Shown here: positions 38,097-46,760 of the stretch, piece by piece
Layout of the letters: every line of letters starts with the position of its first letter
Position numbering within the stretch: position 1 is the stretch's first letter
Assembly: GCA_020637755.1 (NCBI GenBank)
Contig: JACKJW010000010.1
Coordinates: 1-64,000, forward strand
Source of the DNA: Brucellaceae bacterium
GTDB lineage: Bacteria; Pseudomonadota; Alphaproteobacteria; Rhizobiales; Rhizobiaceae
Reading direction: 5' to 3'
DNA length: 64,000 nt
Program-made: the position numbers and the translations under genes
Notes under the pieces: generated by a model
Seen by the model: only the letters and a program-made list of their open reading frames with translations
The model's database searches: none
What the model was told of the DNA's origin: nothing

Positions 38097-39056
38097 ATGA
38101 CCCAAGAGCCGGACATCCTGTTTGCCATGGCCGACAACCCGGTGCCCCCGGCAGCCCAGGCGGGCTATCTGGAGGCGTCAGGCGGCCATCGCCTGCGCTA
38201 CGCCACCTTCAAGGCGACCGGGCGGCCATTGCGCGGCACGGTGATCATCCTGCATGGCCGCAACGAGTGCATCGAGAAATATTTCGAGACGATCAGGGAA
38301 CTGTCGGAAGCCGGATTCGGAACGGCCACCTTCGACTGGCGCGGCCAAGGTGGTTCGGACCGCCTGCTGAAGGACCGGTCGCGCGGCTATATCGACGATT
38401 TCGCCACCTATGTGGATGATCTCGAACTGTTCATGACCAGGATCGTGCTGCCCGATTGCCGCGGCCCCTACCACATCCTTGGCCATTCCACCGGATCGCT
38501 GATCGCGCTTCTGGCGAGCGGCAACATGACCAACCGCATCCGCCGGATGGTGCTGGGCTCGCCGCTTCTCGCCATCCGTCAGAAGATGATGTCGGCGGGT
38601 GCTGTCGCCCTGCTCGCCCGCACCCTGGATCTGGTTGGCCTCGGGCGCGTCTACATGGCCGGCGGGCCGCGCCCGCGCGAGATCGCGCCCTTCGCCACCA
38701 ACAAGCTGACAACCGACCACCAGCGCTACATGCGCAATGCGCGCCTCTATGAGGACCATCCCGAACTGGCGCTCGGCGGCCCCACCGTTTCCTGGGTCAA
38801 TGCCGCCTGCATGGCCATCGAAGAAGTGACCGACCCGGAATTCATCGCGGCCATCCGCGTGCCCGCCCTGATGATCGCGGCAGGAAATGACAGCGTCGTC
38901 TCCAACGAGGCCATCGAGCATTATGCGCGCGCCATGCGCTCCGGCGCCTTGCTGACCATTGACGGCGCCCGCCACGAACTGATGCAGGAGGCCGACATCT
39001 ACCGCGCGCCCTTCATGGCGGCGGCGCTCGCCTATTTCACCGGCGAGACAGTCTGA
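38097..39056 (+). CDS. Alpha/beta hydrolase, lysophospholipase-like (PldB/serine aminopeptidase S33 group)
   Basis: A 319-residue cytosolic hydrolase. The nucleophile elbow is GHSTGS; the acid is likely in AAGNDSVVS and the His in GARHELMQEAD. TVIILHGRNECIEKYFETI and FDWRGQGGSDR are typical of the Hydrolase_4/PldB group, which cleaves lysophospholipids or monoacylglycerols. No signal peptide is seen. The ATG overlaps the end of a non-coding stretch and follows GAAGGCGCG. The substrate is not fixed by sequence. Confidence 0.88.
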   Translation: MTQEPDILFAMADNPVPPAAQAGYLEASGGHRLRYATFKATGRPLRGTVIILHGRNECIEKYFETIRELSEAGFGTATFDWRGQGGSDRLLKDRSRGYIDDFATYVDDLELFMTRIVLPDCRGPYHILGHSTGSLIALLASGNMTNRIRRMVLGSPLLAIRQKMMSAGAVALLARTLDLVGLGRVYMAGGPRPREIAPFATNKLTTDHQRYMRNARLYEDHPELALGGPTVSWVNAACMAIEEVTDPEFIAAIRVPALMIAAGNDSVVSNEAIEHYARAMRSGALLTIDGARHELMQEADIYRAPFMAAALAYFTGETV

Positions 39057-39065
39057 GGCCGGATA

Positions 39066-39839
39066 TCAGCCGTTGAGAAGGGCCAGCGCTTCCTCATGCA
39101 GCGCCGCATTGGCCGAGGCGAGAATGTCGCCGCCCTGCTCCGCCGGGCCACCATCCCAGCGTGTTACCACTCCGCCCGCCTGCTCGATGGGCGCAATCAG
39201 CCCGCCGATGTCATAGGCCTGCAAGCCCGCCTCGCAGACGAGATCGGCATGGCCTGCCGCCAGCATGGCGAAGGCGTAGCAATCGGTCCCGTAGCGCGCC
39301 AGGCGCACGGCGGTTTCCAGCCGGTCGTAGCCCGCGCGCTTGCCGTCCTTGAACAGCGCCGGCGTCGTGGTGAACAGCGTTGCATCCCCAAGCACGGCAG
39401 TCGCGCGCGTCTTCAGGCGGGTATCGCCGCCCGGCCCCTCGTAGAAGGCCCCGGTCGCGTCGCCGTAGTAGAGCTCGCCGGTAAAGGGCTGGGCCATCAT
39501 GCCCGCCACGGCGCGTCCGTTGTGGTAGAGCCCGCACAGCGTGCCCCAGACTGGCAGTCCGGAAATGAAGGCCCGCGTGCCGTCGATCGGGTCGATCACC
39601 CAGACATGCTCGCTGTCGAGGTTCTCCGATCCGTGTTCCTCACCGAGGATGCCATGGCCGGGAAACCGCGCCTTGATCAGCGCCCGGATGGCGCGCTCGG
39701 CCTCGCGGTCTGCCTCCGTTACCGGATCGAAGCCCTGCGACAACTTGTTCACGACATCGGTGCGCGCCCGGAAGCGCGGGAGCGTCTCGGCAGCAGCAGC
39801 CGCAGCCAACTCACGGAAAAACCCTCCAAAACTGTCCAT
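39066..39839 (-). CDS. hisN: Histidinol-phosphatase, inositol-monophosphatase type
   Basis: A 257-residue Mg-dependent phosphatase of the IMPase superfamily. It shows GFDPVTEADREAERAIR, GEEHG with the metal Glu, WVIDPIDGTRAFISGLP with the metal Asp residues, and YDIGGLIAPIEQAGG near the C-terminus. The DGTRAF variant, as opposed to DGTxNF, and the LPVWGTL segment are what I associate with HisN-type histidinol-phosphatase of alphaproteobacteria; inositol or other sugar phosphates remain possible. ATG 39839 gives the family length; the upstream extension crosses the start of the divergent sRNA. It converges with the hydrolase gene (9-bp gap). Confidence 0.85.
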   Translation of the reverse strand: MDSFGGFFRELAAAAAAETLPRFRARTDVVNKLSQGFDPVTEADREAERAIRALIKARFPGHGILGEEHGSENLDSEHVWVIDPIDGTRAFISGLPVWGTLCGLYHNGRAVAGMMAQPFTGELYYGDATGAFYEGPGGDTRLKTRATAVLGDATLFTTTPALFKDGKRAGYDRLETAVRLARYGTDCYAFAMLAAGHADLVCEAGLQAYDIGGLIAPIEQAGGVVTRWDGGPAEQGGDILASANAALHEEALALLNG

Positions 39840-39942
39840 TTCCGGTGTCCCCGACCTTGATTCCGGCGCCCGTCTCACGGGTGCGCTAAAGCTTCCGCAA
39901 GCGCATTGCCCGAAGGTGCAAGCTTTAGTCAACAATTAACGC

Positions 39943-39970
39943 TTGACATTTGTGCAGCGCAACATAGTCT
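39943..39970 (+). promoter_or_regulatory. Housekeeping-type promoter of the candidate sRNA
   Basis: TTGACA (39943-39948), 16 bases, TAGTCT (39965-39970). The -35 is a perfect consensus. Transcription should start near 39977. Confidence 0.6.
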
Positions 39971-39975
39971 CGATC

Positions 39976-40059
39976 ACAGGACAGGTTCTTCCTGTCCTTG
40001 CCCTCCTTGGGCGTTTCCTCCCTAGACTTGGACCGCATCTCCTGATGCGGTCTTTTTTT
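39976..40059 (+). ncRNA. Candidate small RNA of the alphaproteobacterial suhB/alpha-r8 (MmgR-like) type
   Basis: A transcript of about 82 nt is framed by the promoter just upstream and a strong terminator at its end. It starts with a small hairpin (GGACAGG TTCTT CCTGTCC), then has an unpaired stretch with two C-rich motifs, GCCCTCCTTGG and TTTCCTCCCTAGAC, that could pair with ribosome sites, and ends in the GACCGCATC hairpin and T tract. These motifs and the position next to an IMPase-family (suhB-like) gene fit the suhB RNA family as I remember it. No ORF is present. Confidence 0.6.
40031..40059 (+). terminator. Terminator of the candidate sRNA
   Basis: GACCGCATC, TCCT, GATGCGGTC and seven T residues: a perfect 9-bp stem. 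Confidence 0.88.
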
Positions 40060-40076
40060 GCCTGCAGCCGCATGCC

Positions 40077-40967
40077 CTATTCGGCAGCGATGCTGCCAGG
40101 CATTAGCCAGCTTTCAGGGATGGACACAAGATCGGCGGTGAACTTCCGGAGATTGTCCCGCAGAAGCCCGAAGCCTGCATGGGGCTCGTAGCTTGCCTCA
40201 TCCATGTAGAGTGAGCGGTTGATCTCGATCTGCAGCGCATGCAGGCCTCGCCCCGGCCGTCCGTAGTGCTCGGTGATGAACCCGCCGGCATAGGGCTTGT
40301 TGTAGGCAACCGAATACCCCATCCCCTTCAGCAGCGCAGTGGCATGATCCGCCAGCGCCGAGGACGCCGACGAGCCGAACCGGTCGCCGATGATGAAATC
40401 GGGGGTGCCCAGCATGCCCGGCACGCGCACCGAGCCTGGCATGGAATGGCAATCGATCAGGATCGCAAGCCCGAAGCGCGCGTGCGTGGTGAGCAGCAAC
40501 CGCCGGAGTGCCTGGTGATAGGGCTTGTAGACATGCTCGATCCGGGAAAGCGCCTCATTGACCGGCAGCTTGCCGGAATAGATGTCGACACCTTCCGATA
40601 CGATGCGCGGCACGGTACCAAGCCCGCCGGCAACCCGCGCGCTGCGCGCATTGGCGTGGCCGGGCAGCCGGTCGCCATACATGCGGGGGTCAAGCTCGAA
40701 GGCCTCCCGGTTGGCATCCAGATAGGCGCGCGGAAAGTTGGCCGCCAGCAGGGGCGCGCCGAGCCGCATGACATGGCTGAACAGCAGATCGACATGGCAA
40801 TCCTCCGAACGGCGGATCGCGCGGTGGTCCAGCCGGCTCATCGCCAGGAATCGGGCAGGATAGTGCCGGCCGCTATGCGGCGAATTGAACACGAAGGCAA
40901 CGCGCTGCTCGGCGGGGGCATGGAGGCTGAACGGCTCGACAGCCAGGAAATCCTGCGATGCGTCCAT
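40077..40967 (-). CDS. N-formylglutamate amidohydrolase family protein
   Basis: A 296-residue hydrolase of the FGase/HutG family, which releases formate from N-formylglutamate, in histidine degradation or for related formyl amides. FVFNSPHSGRHYP holds the early metal-binding His; CHVDLLFSHVMRLGAPLL, FPRAYLDANREAFELDP and ILIDCHSMPGSV with the later metal residues follow. The end contains GRGLHALQIEINRSLYMDE. ATG 40967 matches family length; the longer reading overlaps cpdR on the other strand. No hut gene is nearby, so a stand-alone role is likely. Confidence 0.9.
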   Translation of the reverse strand: MDASQDFLAVEPFSLHAPAEQRVAFVFNSPHSGRHYPARFLAMSRLDHRAIRRSEDCHVDLLFSHVMRLGAPLLAANFPRAYLDANREAFELDPRMYGDRLPGHANARSARVAGGLGTVPRIVSEGVDIYSGKLPVNEALSRIEHVYKPYHQALRRLLLTTHARFGLAILIDCHSMPGSVRVPGMLGTPDFIIGDRFGSSASSALADHATALLKGMGYSVAYNKPYAGGFITEHYGRPGRGLHALQIEINRSLYMDEASYEPHAGFGLLRDNLRKFTADLVSIPESWLMPGSIAAE

Positions 40968-41183
40968 TGTCCTCGTGCCGGATTGCGAATGTAGCCGAAT
41001 GTGACAGTCCGCTTGCGCCCTGTCCAGACCTCTCCGCCATGGCCATTCGGACCCGCTTGCAGGCCTCCGGGCAGGCAATGTATGAAGGACATTCACCTGA
41101 TGTTTACCCTTTGGCAAGCATGTTCTGGAGGAACGAATCGGGTGGGATTCCTGCCCTGGCAAGGACAAGAACGGACGGTGACG

Positions 41184-41546
41184 ATGACCCGCATCCTGCT
41201 GGCTGAAGACGACAACGACATGCGCCGCTTTCTGGTGAAGGCGTTGGAGCGCGCAGGCTATGACGTGTGCGACTACGACAACGGCGCCAGCGCCTATGAG
41301 CGCTTGCGCGAGGAACCCTTCAACCTGCTGCTGACTGACATCGTCATGCCCGAGATGGATGGCATTGAGCTGGCGCGGCGCGCCACCGAGATCGACCCGG
41401 ACTTGAAGGTGATGTTCATCACCGGCTTTGCCGCCGTCGCGCTCAATCCGGATTCCAAGGCCCCCAAGGATGCCAAGGTGCTGTCCAAGCCCTTCCATCT
41501 GCGCGATCTCGTCAACGAGGTTTCCAAGCTGATGGCCGCCGCCTGA
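41184..41546 (+). CDS. cpdR: Single-domain response regulator CpdR
   Basis: A 120-residue receiver with no output domain. Acidic residues D9/D10, phosphoacceptor D52 in LLLTDIVMPEMDGIELARR, the ITGFAAVAL switch and K104-type Lys in LSKPFHLRDLVNEV match CpdR. In Caulobacter and Sinorhizobium unphosphorylated CpdR primes ClpXP to degrade cell-cycle proteins and localises the protease; phosphorylation through the CckA-ChpT relay turns this off. The C-terminus ends in Ala-Ala-Ala, as in CpdR that is itself a ClpXP substrate. GACGGTGACG precedes the ATG; longer in-frame starts are not supported. Confidence 0.93.
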   Translation: MTRILLAEDDNDMRRFLVKALERAGYDVCDYDNGASAYERLREEPFNLLLTDIVMPEMDGIELARRATEIDPDLKVMFITGFAAVALNPDSKAPKDAKVLSKPFHLRDLVNEVSKLMAAA

Positions 41547-41573
41547 GCAGGCCAAACCCCGGCAAATTCCCCC

Positions 41574-41599
41574 AAGCCCGCCGTTGCGGCGGGCTTTTT
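41574..41599 (+). terminator. Terminator of cpdR
   Basis: AAGCCCGCC, a five-base loop, GGCGGGCTT and a T run, 28 bases beyond the cpdR stop. Confidence 0.88.
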
Positions 41600-41683
41600 C
41601 ATGCCCCTGGCATTTTGCCGCCAAAACATGGCGGAACCTATTGACGGGCAAGCCCCGAATGTGGTGTAAGCCCGCTCACGGAT

Positions 41684-41758
<75 letters not shown>

Positions 41759-41959
41759 TCCACCAGATATTTCATCCTTGAGTTGCGCTTCTTCGTGCGG
41801 ACAACCCAAGCGCTTGATTTTCCTTTCAATTGTAGCATTTCAGCCACTCGCCGAGGTCAACGGTGTGCGGATGAGGCGAAATTGTGGCAGGCACCTTTAC
41901 GCTGGGTTATTCGATTGTTATCGGATTCTAATCAAAGAAATTCTCAATAAGGGTGGGCT

Positions 41960-43684
41960 ATGAAACGCGCTCTGAAGTGCACGATGGCAGCGATTGCGAT
42001 GCTGAACTACAGCGCTCTTGGCGTGGAGACGGCATTGGCTGCGCCCGTGCCTGTGATGACCGGGCCGTTCACCGGGGCAACCCAGCAAACAGGGCGCATT
42101 TTCCGCGATGCCGTCCCGAGCTCGTGTGGCGCCCCCAAAGCCTATCCAGGCCTGTTCAACGCTGCCACAACCTATAACTATGAAACTCAAAACTACATCT
42201 ACGACCAGCCAAGCGGGTGCGTAACATTCTATTTTGACCCCAACAGCGGTGCGAGCCCATGCGGCACAAACGCCCATTTGTCGGTCTATGACGGCTCCTA
42301 TGATCCCAACAACCAGGGCGCCAACTATCTGGGCGATGTGGGAAGCTCGGTCACGCAGCCGATGTCGGTAAACCTGACCAAGGGTCAGGCCGTCGTCCTC
42401 GTCGTCACGAATACGTCTGGCCCGGCCACCTGTGATTTCACCGTTTCCGCCGATTTCCCGAGCGGCACTGCCGGACCGGGCGCCGTCGCCCAGACACGTG
42501 CCATCATCCGCAACTTCATGAACCGCCGGGCTGATGTCATTACGACCTCCGGACCGAGCACCACGAATTTCCATTCCCGTTTCACCGGCTCGCTGTTCGG
42601 CGATGATGGTTCGGCCCCTGACGCGGAAGAGCAGACCGCTTCCATGGCGCAGTCTTCCTATTACCCGGCCAACGATCTTGAAGAGGTAAGCGCGCGCGTA
42701 CGCGCTGCCAACGGTGCCCAGAAGGCCATCGAGACGGCATTCGCCGCCGAGGAAAAGCCCGCCGGCTCCGCTACCCTCATGCAGGCCATGGGGCTGAACG
42801 GCAACTATGAAAACGGGTCCGGACGCCTGAGCTACGGCACCGGTCTTCATCGCATGCTGTCTGCCTATGCATCACGGGACGGCAAGGGTCCGGTCGATCC
42901 TTCCGAAATGCCCCGGTTCAATGTCTGGAGTGAAGGTCACATGACCTTCTACCGGGACAATACCGGCAATGCCGGTCAGGATGGCTACGGCGCGATCCTC
43001 TATGCCGGCGCGGACTACCTGATCCATCCAGCAGTGCTGGTCGGTGCCCTGGTCCAGGTCGATTTCTTCAATGAGGAATCGAAAAGGCTGAATACGATGA
43101 CCAAGGGCACCGGCTGGATGGCCGGACCCTATGTGAGCGCGCGCCTGACCCCGCACCTCTATTTCGATGCCCGCGCCGCATGGGGCACGTCATCGAACCG
43201 CATCAATCCGTTCGGCACCTACACCGACAGCTTCTCGACCACCCGCCAGCTCTATTCAGCCAAGCTGACCGGGTTCTGGAAGCAGGGCAACTGGCGCTTC
43301 ACTCCCAACGCCGAGCTCGTGTATTTCACCGAGCGCCAGAGCGCCTATACGGATTCCGCTGCAAATTTCATCCCGTCCCAGCGTATCGAAGTCGGCCGGA
43401 CAATCTTCGGCCCGGAAGTCGGTTACCGCAAGGATCTGGAGGGCGGCTCGAAGCTCGATTTCACCGTCGGCCTGAAGGGCATCTGGGATTTCGCCGGAGA
43501 CCGCACCAAGCTCGTCGGCGCCAACATCATCAAGACCCAGGAATTCCGGGGCAAGCTGGAGGCCGGCATCGACTATGTCGCGCTCAGCGGCATGACCTTC
43601 AACCTGATGGGCTTCTATGACGGTATCGGCGTCAACGGATATGACGCCTACGGTGCCCGTGTCGGCGCTTCGATCCCGTTCTGA
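41960..43684 (+). CDS. Autotransporter-domain outer-membrane protein
   Basis: A 574-residue protein: signal peptide (about 1-28, ending ALAAP), a beta-rich N-terminal region (about 30-165) with paired cysteines (SSCGAPK, SGCVTF, SPCGTN, ATCDF), a charged helical linker (about 170-290) and an autotransporter-type barrel (about 300-574) of alternating strands ending GASIPF. The final Phe is the usual signal for the BAM complex. The passenger is short and lacks beta-helix repeats, so it may be an adhesin or a simple surface protein. The leader and early codons are AT-richer than neighbouring genes. GGGTGGGC precedes the ATG. The function is unknown. Confidence 0.82.
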   Translation: MKRALKCTMAAIAMLNYSALGVETALAAPVPVMTGPFTGATQQTGRIFRDAVPSSCGAPKAYPGLFNAATTYNYETQNYIYDQPSGCVTFYFDPNSGASPCGTNAHLSVYDGSYDPNNQGANYLGDVGSSVTQPMSVNLTKGQAVVLVVTNTSGPATCDFTVSADFPSGTAGPGAVAQTRAIIRNFMNRRADVITTSGPSTTNFHSRFTGSLFGDDGSAPDAEEQTASMAQSSYYPANDLEEVSARVRAANGAQKAIETAFAAEEKPAGSATLMQAMGLNGNYENGSGRLSYGTGLHRMLSAYASRDGKGPVDPSEMPRFNVWSEGHMTFYRDNTGNAGQDGYGAILYAGADYLIHPAVLVGALVQVDFFNEESKRLNTMTKGTGWMAGPYVSARLTPHLYFDARAAWGTSSNRINPFGTYTDSFSTTRQLYSAKLTGFWKQGNWRFTPNAELVYFTERQSAYTDSAANFIPSQRIEVGRTIFGPEVGYRKDLEGGSKLDFTVGLKGIWDFAGDRTKLVGANIIKTQEFRGKLEAGIDYVALSGMTFNLMGFYDGIGVNGYDAYGARVGASIPF

Positions 43685-43715
43685 TCCCGCGCTTCCAAAG
43701 ACCCGCTCTCATCTG

Positions 43716-43754
43716 AAAGACCTGCCGGTGACAGTCACCGGCAGGTCTTTTGTT
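43716..43754. terminator. Bidirectional terminator between the autotransporter and ccoS genes
   Basis: AAGACCTGCCGGTGA, CAG, TCACCGGCAGGTCTT: a perfect 15-bp stem with TTTTGTTTG after it on the plus strand and a short T run on the minus strand. It serves both converging transcripts. Confidence 0.85.
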
Positions 43755-43808
43755 TGCGGATGGGCTTTTGGGGGCAATCGGAACGTTGGCAAGTTCCGCT
43801 GCCAGCAG

Positions 43809-43949
43809 TCAGTCATCGTCCTGCAGGATACGCTCGGCCGCCCCGTCAAGGTCATCATACTGGCCGCTCTTCAGCGACCACAGGAAAGCTCCCAAGCCGA
43901 GCGCACCAAGGAAAAGCGCGATGGGGATCAGATAGATCAGCACGTTCAT
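43809..43949 (-). CDS. ccoS: cbb3 oxidase maturation protein CcoS (FixS)
   Basis: A 46-residue protein too short for many gene finders: MNVLIYLIPIALFLGALG, one transmembrane helix (about 4-25), then FLWSLKSGQYDDLDGAAERI and an acidic QDDD end. This pattern is diagnostic of CcoS/FixS, needed to insert copper and heme into the cbb3 oxidase catalytic subunit. It is the last gene of ccoGHIS, 50 bp after the ccoI stop, the expected place. Reading of the minus strand gives a clean stop at 43809. Confidence 0.93.
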   Translation of the reverse strand: MNVLIYLIPIALFLGALGLGAFLWSLKSGQYDDLDGAAERILQDDD

Positions 43950-43999
43950 GGGCGTGGTCCTGCCTTGGCTGTGATCGCGGCATCGGCACGTCGCATGCC

Positions 44000-46267
44000 C
44001 TATTCTCCAGGCTGCATGTTGGCGAGCGCCGGTGCATCCGCGTGACCGTCCGCGGCCTGCGCCCGGCTGCCTGCCAGCAGGCGCATCGCGTTGGCAATGA
44101 CGAGCACGGAAGACCCGGACATGGCGACGGCGGCGATCAGCGGCGTCACCTGACCGGTAATCGCCAGCGGCACCGCGACGACGTTGTAGAGGATCGCAAT
44201 GGTGAAGTTCTCGCGGATCAACCGCCCGGAGCGTTTCGAGACTGACAGGGCCGTGGTCACCGCTGCAAGGGAATCGCGCAGGAACACGAAATCGGCGGCA
44301 TTGCGCCCGATGTCGGCGGCCGTTGCCGGAGCCATCGACACATGGGCCGCCTGAAGCGCCGGCGCATCGTTCAGCCCGTCACCGACCATCAGCACCTTGC
44401 TGCCCGAGGCTGACAGTGCCGAAACCCGCTCCAGCTTTTCCGCCGGCAGCATTCCCGCCGTCCAGTCGGCAATCGAAAGCCGCTGTGCAACTTCGGCCAC
44501 CGCACCGGGCTGGTCTCCGGAAACCATGGCGATGGACAGGCCCGCTCTTGCGAGACCGGCCACGGCACTGGCCGCATCAGGGCGAAGCTGGTCTGTAAAG
44601 CGGAAGGTCGCGACCTCGTTTCCGTCCAGCGACAGTGTCGTCGAGGTCAGGCCATCGGACACCGAGCTCCCGCCCTCCAGCGCCCAGCCAGCCCGTCCGA
44701 GCCGCCAGAGCCCTTCCGGTCCCCGCGCCTCGATGCCCTGGCCCGGCACTTCCGTCACATCGTGAAAGGCGGGGGCCACCTTGTCGGCATAGGCCCCGAG
44801 AGCGCGCGCCAGCGGGTGGCGCGAATGCTGGGCAAGTGCCGCAGCCGTGGCGAGCGCGCCCGGCACCAGCCCGTCAGGACCGGCAAGGCGCGGCTGGCCG
44901 AGCGTCAGCGTGCCCGTCTTGTCGAACAGCGCCGTGTCGGCCTCGGCCATGCGCTCCATGGCGCTGCCGTCCTTGACCATGATGCCATGCTCGAACAGGC
45001 GGCGCGCGGCGATCACCTGCACGATCGGCACGGCAAGGCCGAGCGCACAGGGGCACGTGATGATGAGGACGGCGATGGCGATGGTCAGCGCCTGATGCCA
45101 GTCGCCGGTCTGCCAGTACCAGCCGAGGAAGGAGACGAAGGCAGCCAGATGCACCACCGGCGCATAGAGTTGCGAGGCCCGGTCGGCGATGCGGCGGTAA
45201 CGTGCCTTGCCGCCTTCGGCGGCTTCCATCAGCCGCACCATCTCGGCGAGGAAGGAATCGCCGGCCGTCGCCGTCGCCTGCATGGTGACAGGTCCGGTGA
45301 CATTGAGCGTGCCCGCCCGCAGTTCCGTACCCTGCGTCGCGGCCTGTGGCGCGCTCTCGCCGGTCACCAGCGAACAGTCGAGATCGGTCTTTCCCGCAAC
45401 GATCAGGCCGTCCACCGGCACGCGCTCGCCCGCGCCGAGCAGGATGCGCATGCCCGGTTCGATCTCGCCAACCGCCATCCAGCGCTTTTCGCCGTCCGGT
45501 CCTTCCACCAATGCGCCCCGCGCGGCAAGCCGCGCCAGCCCCTTCACCGCCACGCGTGCCTTCTCGCGCATCACATGGTCAAGCGTCCGCCCGATCAGCA
45601 GGAAGAAGAGCAGCATCACGGCGGCATCGAAATAGGCATGCGTGCCGTGGTTCAGCGTGTCATAGAGGCTCATACCATAGGCCAGCAGCACGCCGATGGA
45701 GATTGGCACGTCCATGTTGGTGCGCCCGTGTCTGAGCGCGCTCCATGCGGATGAAAAGAAGACGCGGCCGGAATAAACCAGTGCCGGAATCGCGATGATC
45801 GCGGAGATCAGGTGGAACACGTCACGCGTGGCCCCCTCCGCGCCCGACCACACCGAAACCGACAGCAGCATGATGTTGCCAGCGGCAAATCCGGCCACCG
45901 CAAGCGCCTTGAGCAGCCGCGACAGGTCCTGGTCACCCTCGTCGGCCTCGAAATCGAAAATATGGGCAGGATAGCCGATCGCCGCGAGCTTTTCGGAAAA
46001 GGCGGGGATCACCTTGCCATCCCGCCACTTCACAGCCACGCGCCGGGTGGAAAGGTTGACGCGCGCCGAGACGACCCCCTCCACCTCGCCGAGCGCCTTT
46101 TCCACCTTGGCAATGCAGGCACCGCAATAGACGCCGGGCACGGAAAGGTCGGTTTGCAGCACACCCTCGCCCACAGCCCGGCTGGAGGCCCGGATCTCCT
46201 CGTCCATGGGCAGCCCGCAGGCTTCCGCCTCCAGATCACCTTCCGTGCCGGGGGCGCAGCAGCTCAT
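44000..46267 (-). CDS. ccoI: Copper-exporting P1B-type ATPase CcoI (FixI) for cbb3 oxidase assembly
   Basis: A 755-residue ATPase that moves Cu(I) out of the cytosol for cbb3 oxidase maturation. The N-terminal metal-binding domain has C48 and C51 in VYCGAC, and MSCCAPG adds a Cys-rich start. Eight membrane helices include the ion-site motif ITCPCALGLAVP. The P-domain shows DKTGTLT and GDGLNDAPALQ. ATP-domain motif SRHPLARALGAY holds the HP pair. The TGGGE-type actuator is VTGESAPQ. Its ATG lies 1 bp behind the ccoH stop. It is FixI rather than a general CopA by its context and N-terminal layout. Confidence 0.95.
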   Translation of the reverse strand: MSCCAPGTEGDLEAEACGLPMDEEIRASSRAVGEGVLQTDLSVPGVYCGACIAKVEKALGEVEGVVSARVNLSTRRVAVKWRDGKVIPAFSEKLAAIGYPAHIFDFEADEGDQDLSRLLKALAVAGFAAGNIMLLSVSVWSGAEGATRDVFHLISAIIAIPALVYSGRVFFSSAWSALRHGRTNMDVPISIGVLLAYGMSLYDTLNHGTHAYFDAAVMLLFFLLIGRTLDHVMREKARVAVKGLARLAARGALVEGPDGEKRWMAVGEIEPGMRILLGAGERVPVDGLIVAGKTDLDCSLVTGESAPQAATQGTELRAGTLNVTGPVTMQATATAGDSFLAEMVRLMEAAEGGKARYRRIADRASQLYAPVVHLAAFVSFLGWYWQTGDWHQALTIAIAVLIITCPCALGLAVPIVQVIAARRLFEHGIMVKDGSAMERMAEADTALFDKTGTLTLGQPRLAGPDGLVPGALATAAALAQHSRHPLARALGAYADKVAPAFHDVTEVPGQGIEARGPEGLWRLGRAGWALEGGSSVSDGLTSTTLSLDGNEVATFRFTDQLRPDAASAVAGLARAGLSIAMVSGDQPGAVAEVAQRLSIADWTAGMLPAEKLERVSALSASGSKVLMVGDGLNDAPALQAAHVSMAPATAADIGRNAADFVFLRDSLAAVTTALSVSKRSGRLIRENFTIAILYNVVAVPLAITGQVTPLIAAVAMSGSSVLVIANAMRLLAGSRAQAADGHADAPALANMQPGE

Positions 46268-46268
46268 C

Positions 46269-46760
46269 TCAATGAACTCCGTCCTTCACGATGATGCGCT
46301 TGGCATGGCGGTAGGGCGTTTCCAGCCCGGCCTCGGCCAGCACCTCGATCACCCATTGCCCGTCCGCCAGCGCCACTTGCGCCGCATGGTGGCCATGTCC
46401 GTCCGGTGCCAGCGCGACGATCTGGTCGGCCCCCTCATGGGCCGGCCGGATCAGCTTCACCTTCACGCCCGACGTTTCCACCGGTTTGCCTGCGGCATCC
46501 AGAAGCGTGAAGGCGAATGTCCCGTTCTGGTAGGCGACCGACGGTTTCCAGCCGAGCGCCGCATGGGCGCGCGCCTCCGCTTGCTGCCCGTTGAACTGCT
46601 GGCTCGCAACATAGGAGTTCTTCACCACCAGTCCCGACCAGGTCGAATTGGCAAACCACGCCATGGTCAGGTTGACGGTGATGATCACGCCGAAGAAGGC
46701 GCACAGCACCACCAGCATGTGCCATCCGGTAAACTGGCGTTGGACATTCTGCTGGGTCAT
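46269..46760 (-). CDS. ccoH: cbb3 oxidase assembly protein CcoH (FixH)
   Basis: A 163-residue protein with one N-terminal membrane helix (about 12-32, MLVVLCAFFGVIITVNLTMA) and a periplasmic FixH domain (ARAHAALGWKPSVAYQNGTF, KLIRPAHEGADQIVALA). It helps assembly and stability of the oxidase and stays with it in some species. The ATG overlaps the ccoG stop by 4 bp and the stop is followed at once by ccoI, so translation of ccoG, ccoH and ccoI is probably coupled. Confidence 0.93.
   Translation of the reverse strand: MTQQNVQRQFTGWHMLVVLCAFFGVIITVNLTMAWFANSTWSGLVVKNSYVASQQFNGQQAEARAHAALGWKPSVAYQNGTFAFTLLDAAGKPVETSGVKVKLIRPAHEGADQIVALAPDGHGHHAAQVALADGQWVIEVLAEAGLETPYRHAKRIIVKDGVH

Noticed and set aside
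37867..38100. Small open frame between hsp20 and the hydrolase gene
   Set aside because: Poor composition, no ribosome site, and it runs through the orphan hairpin.
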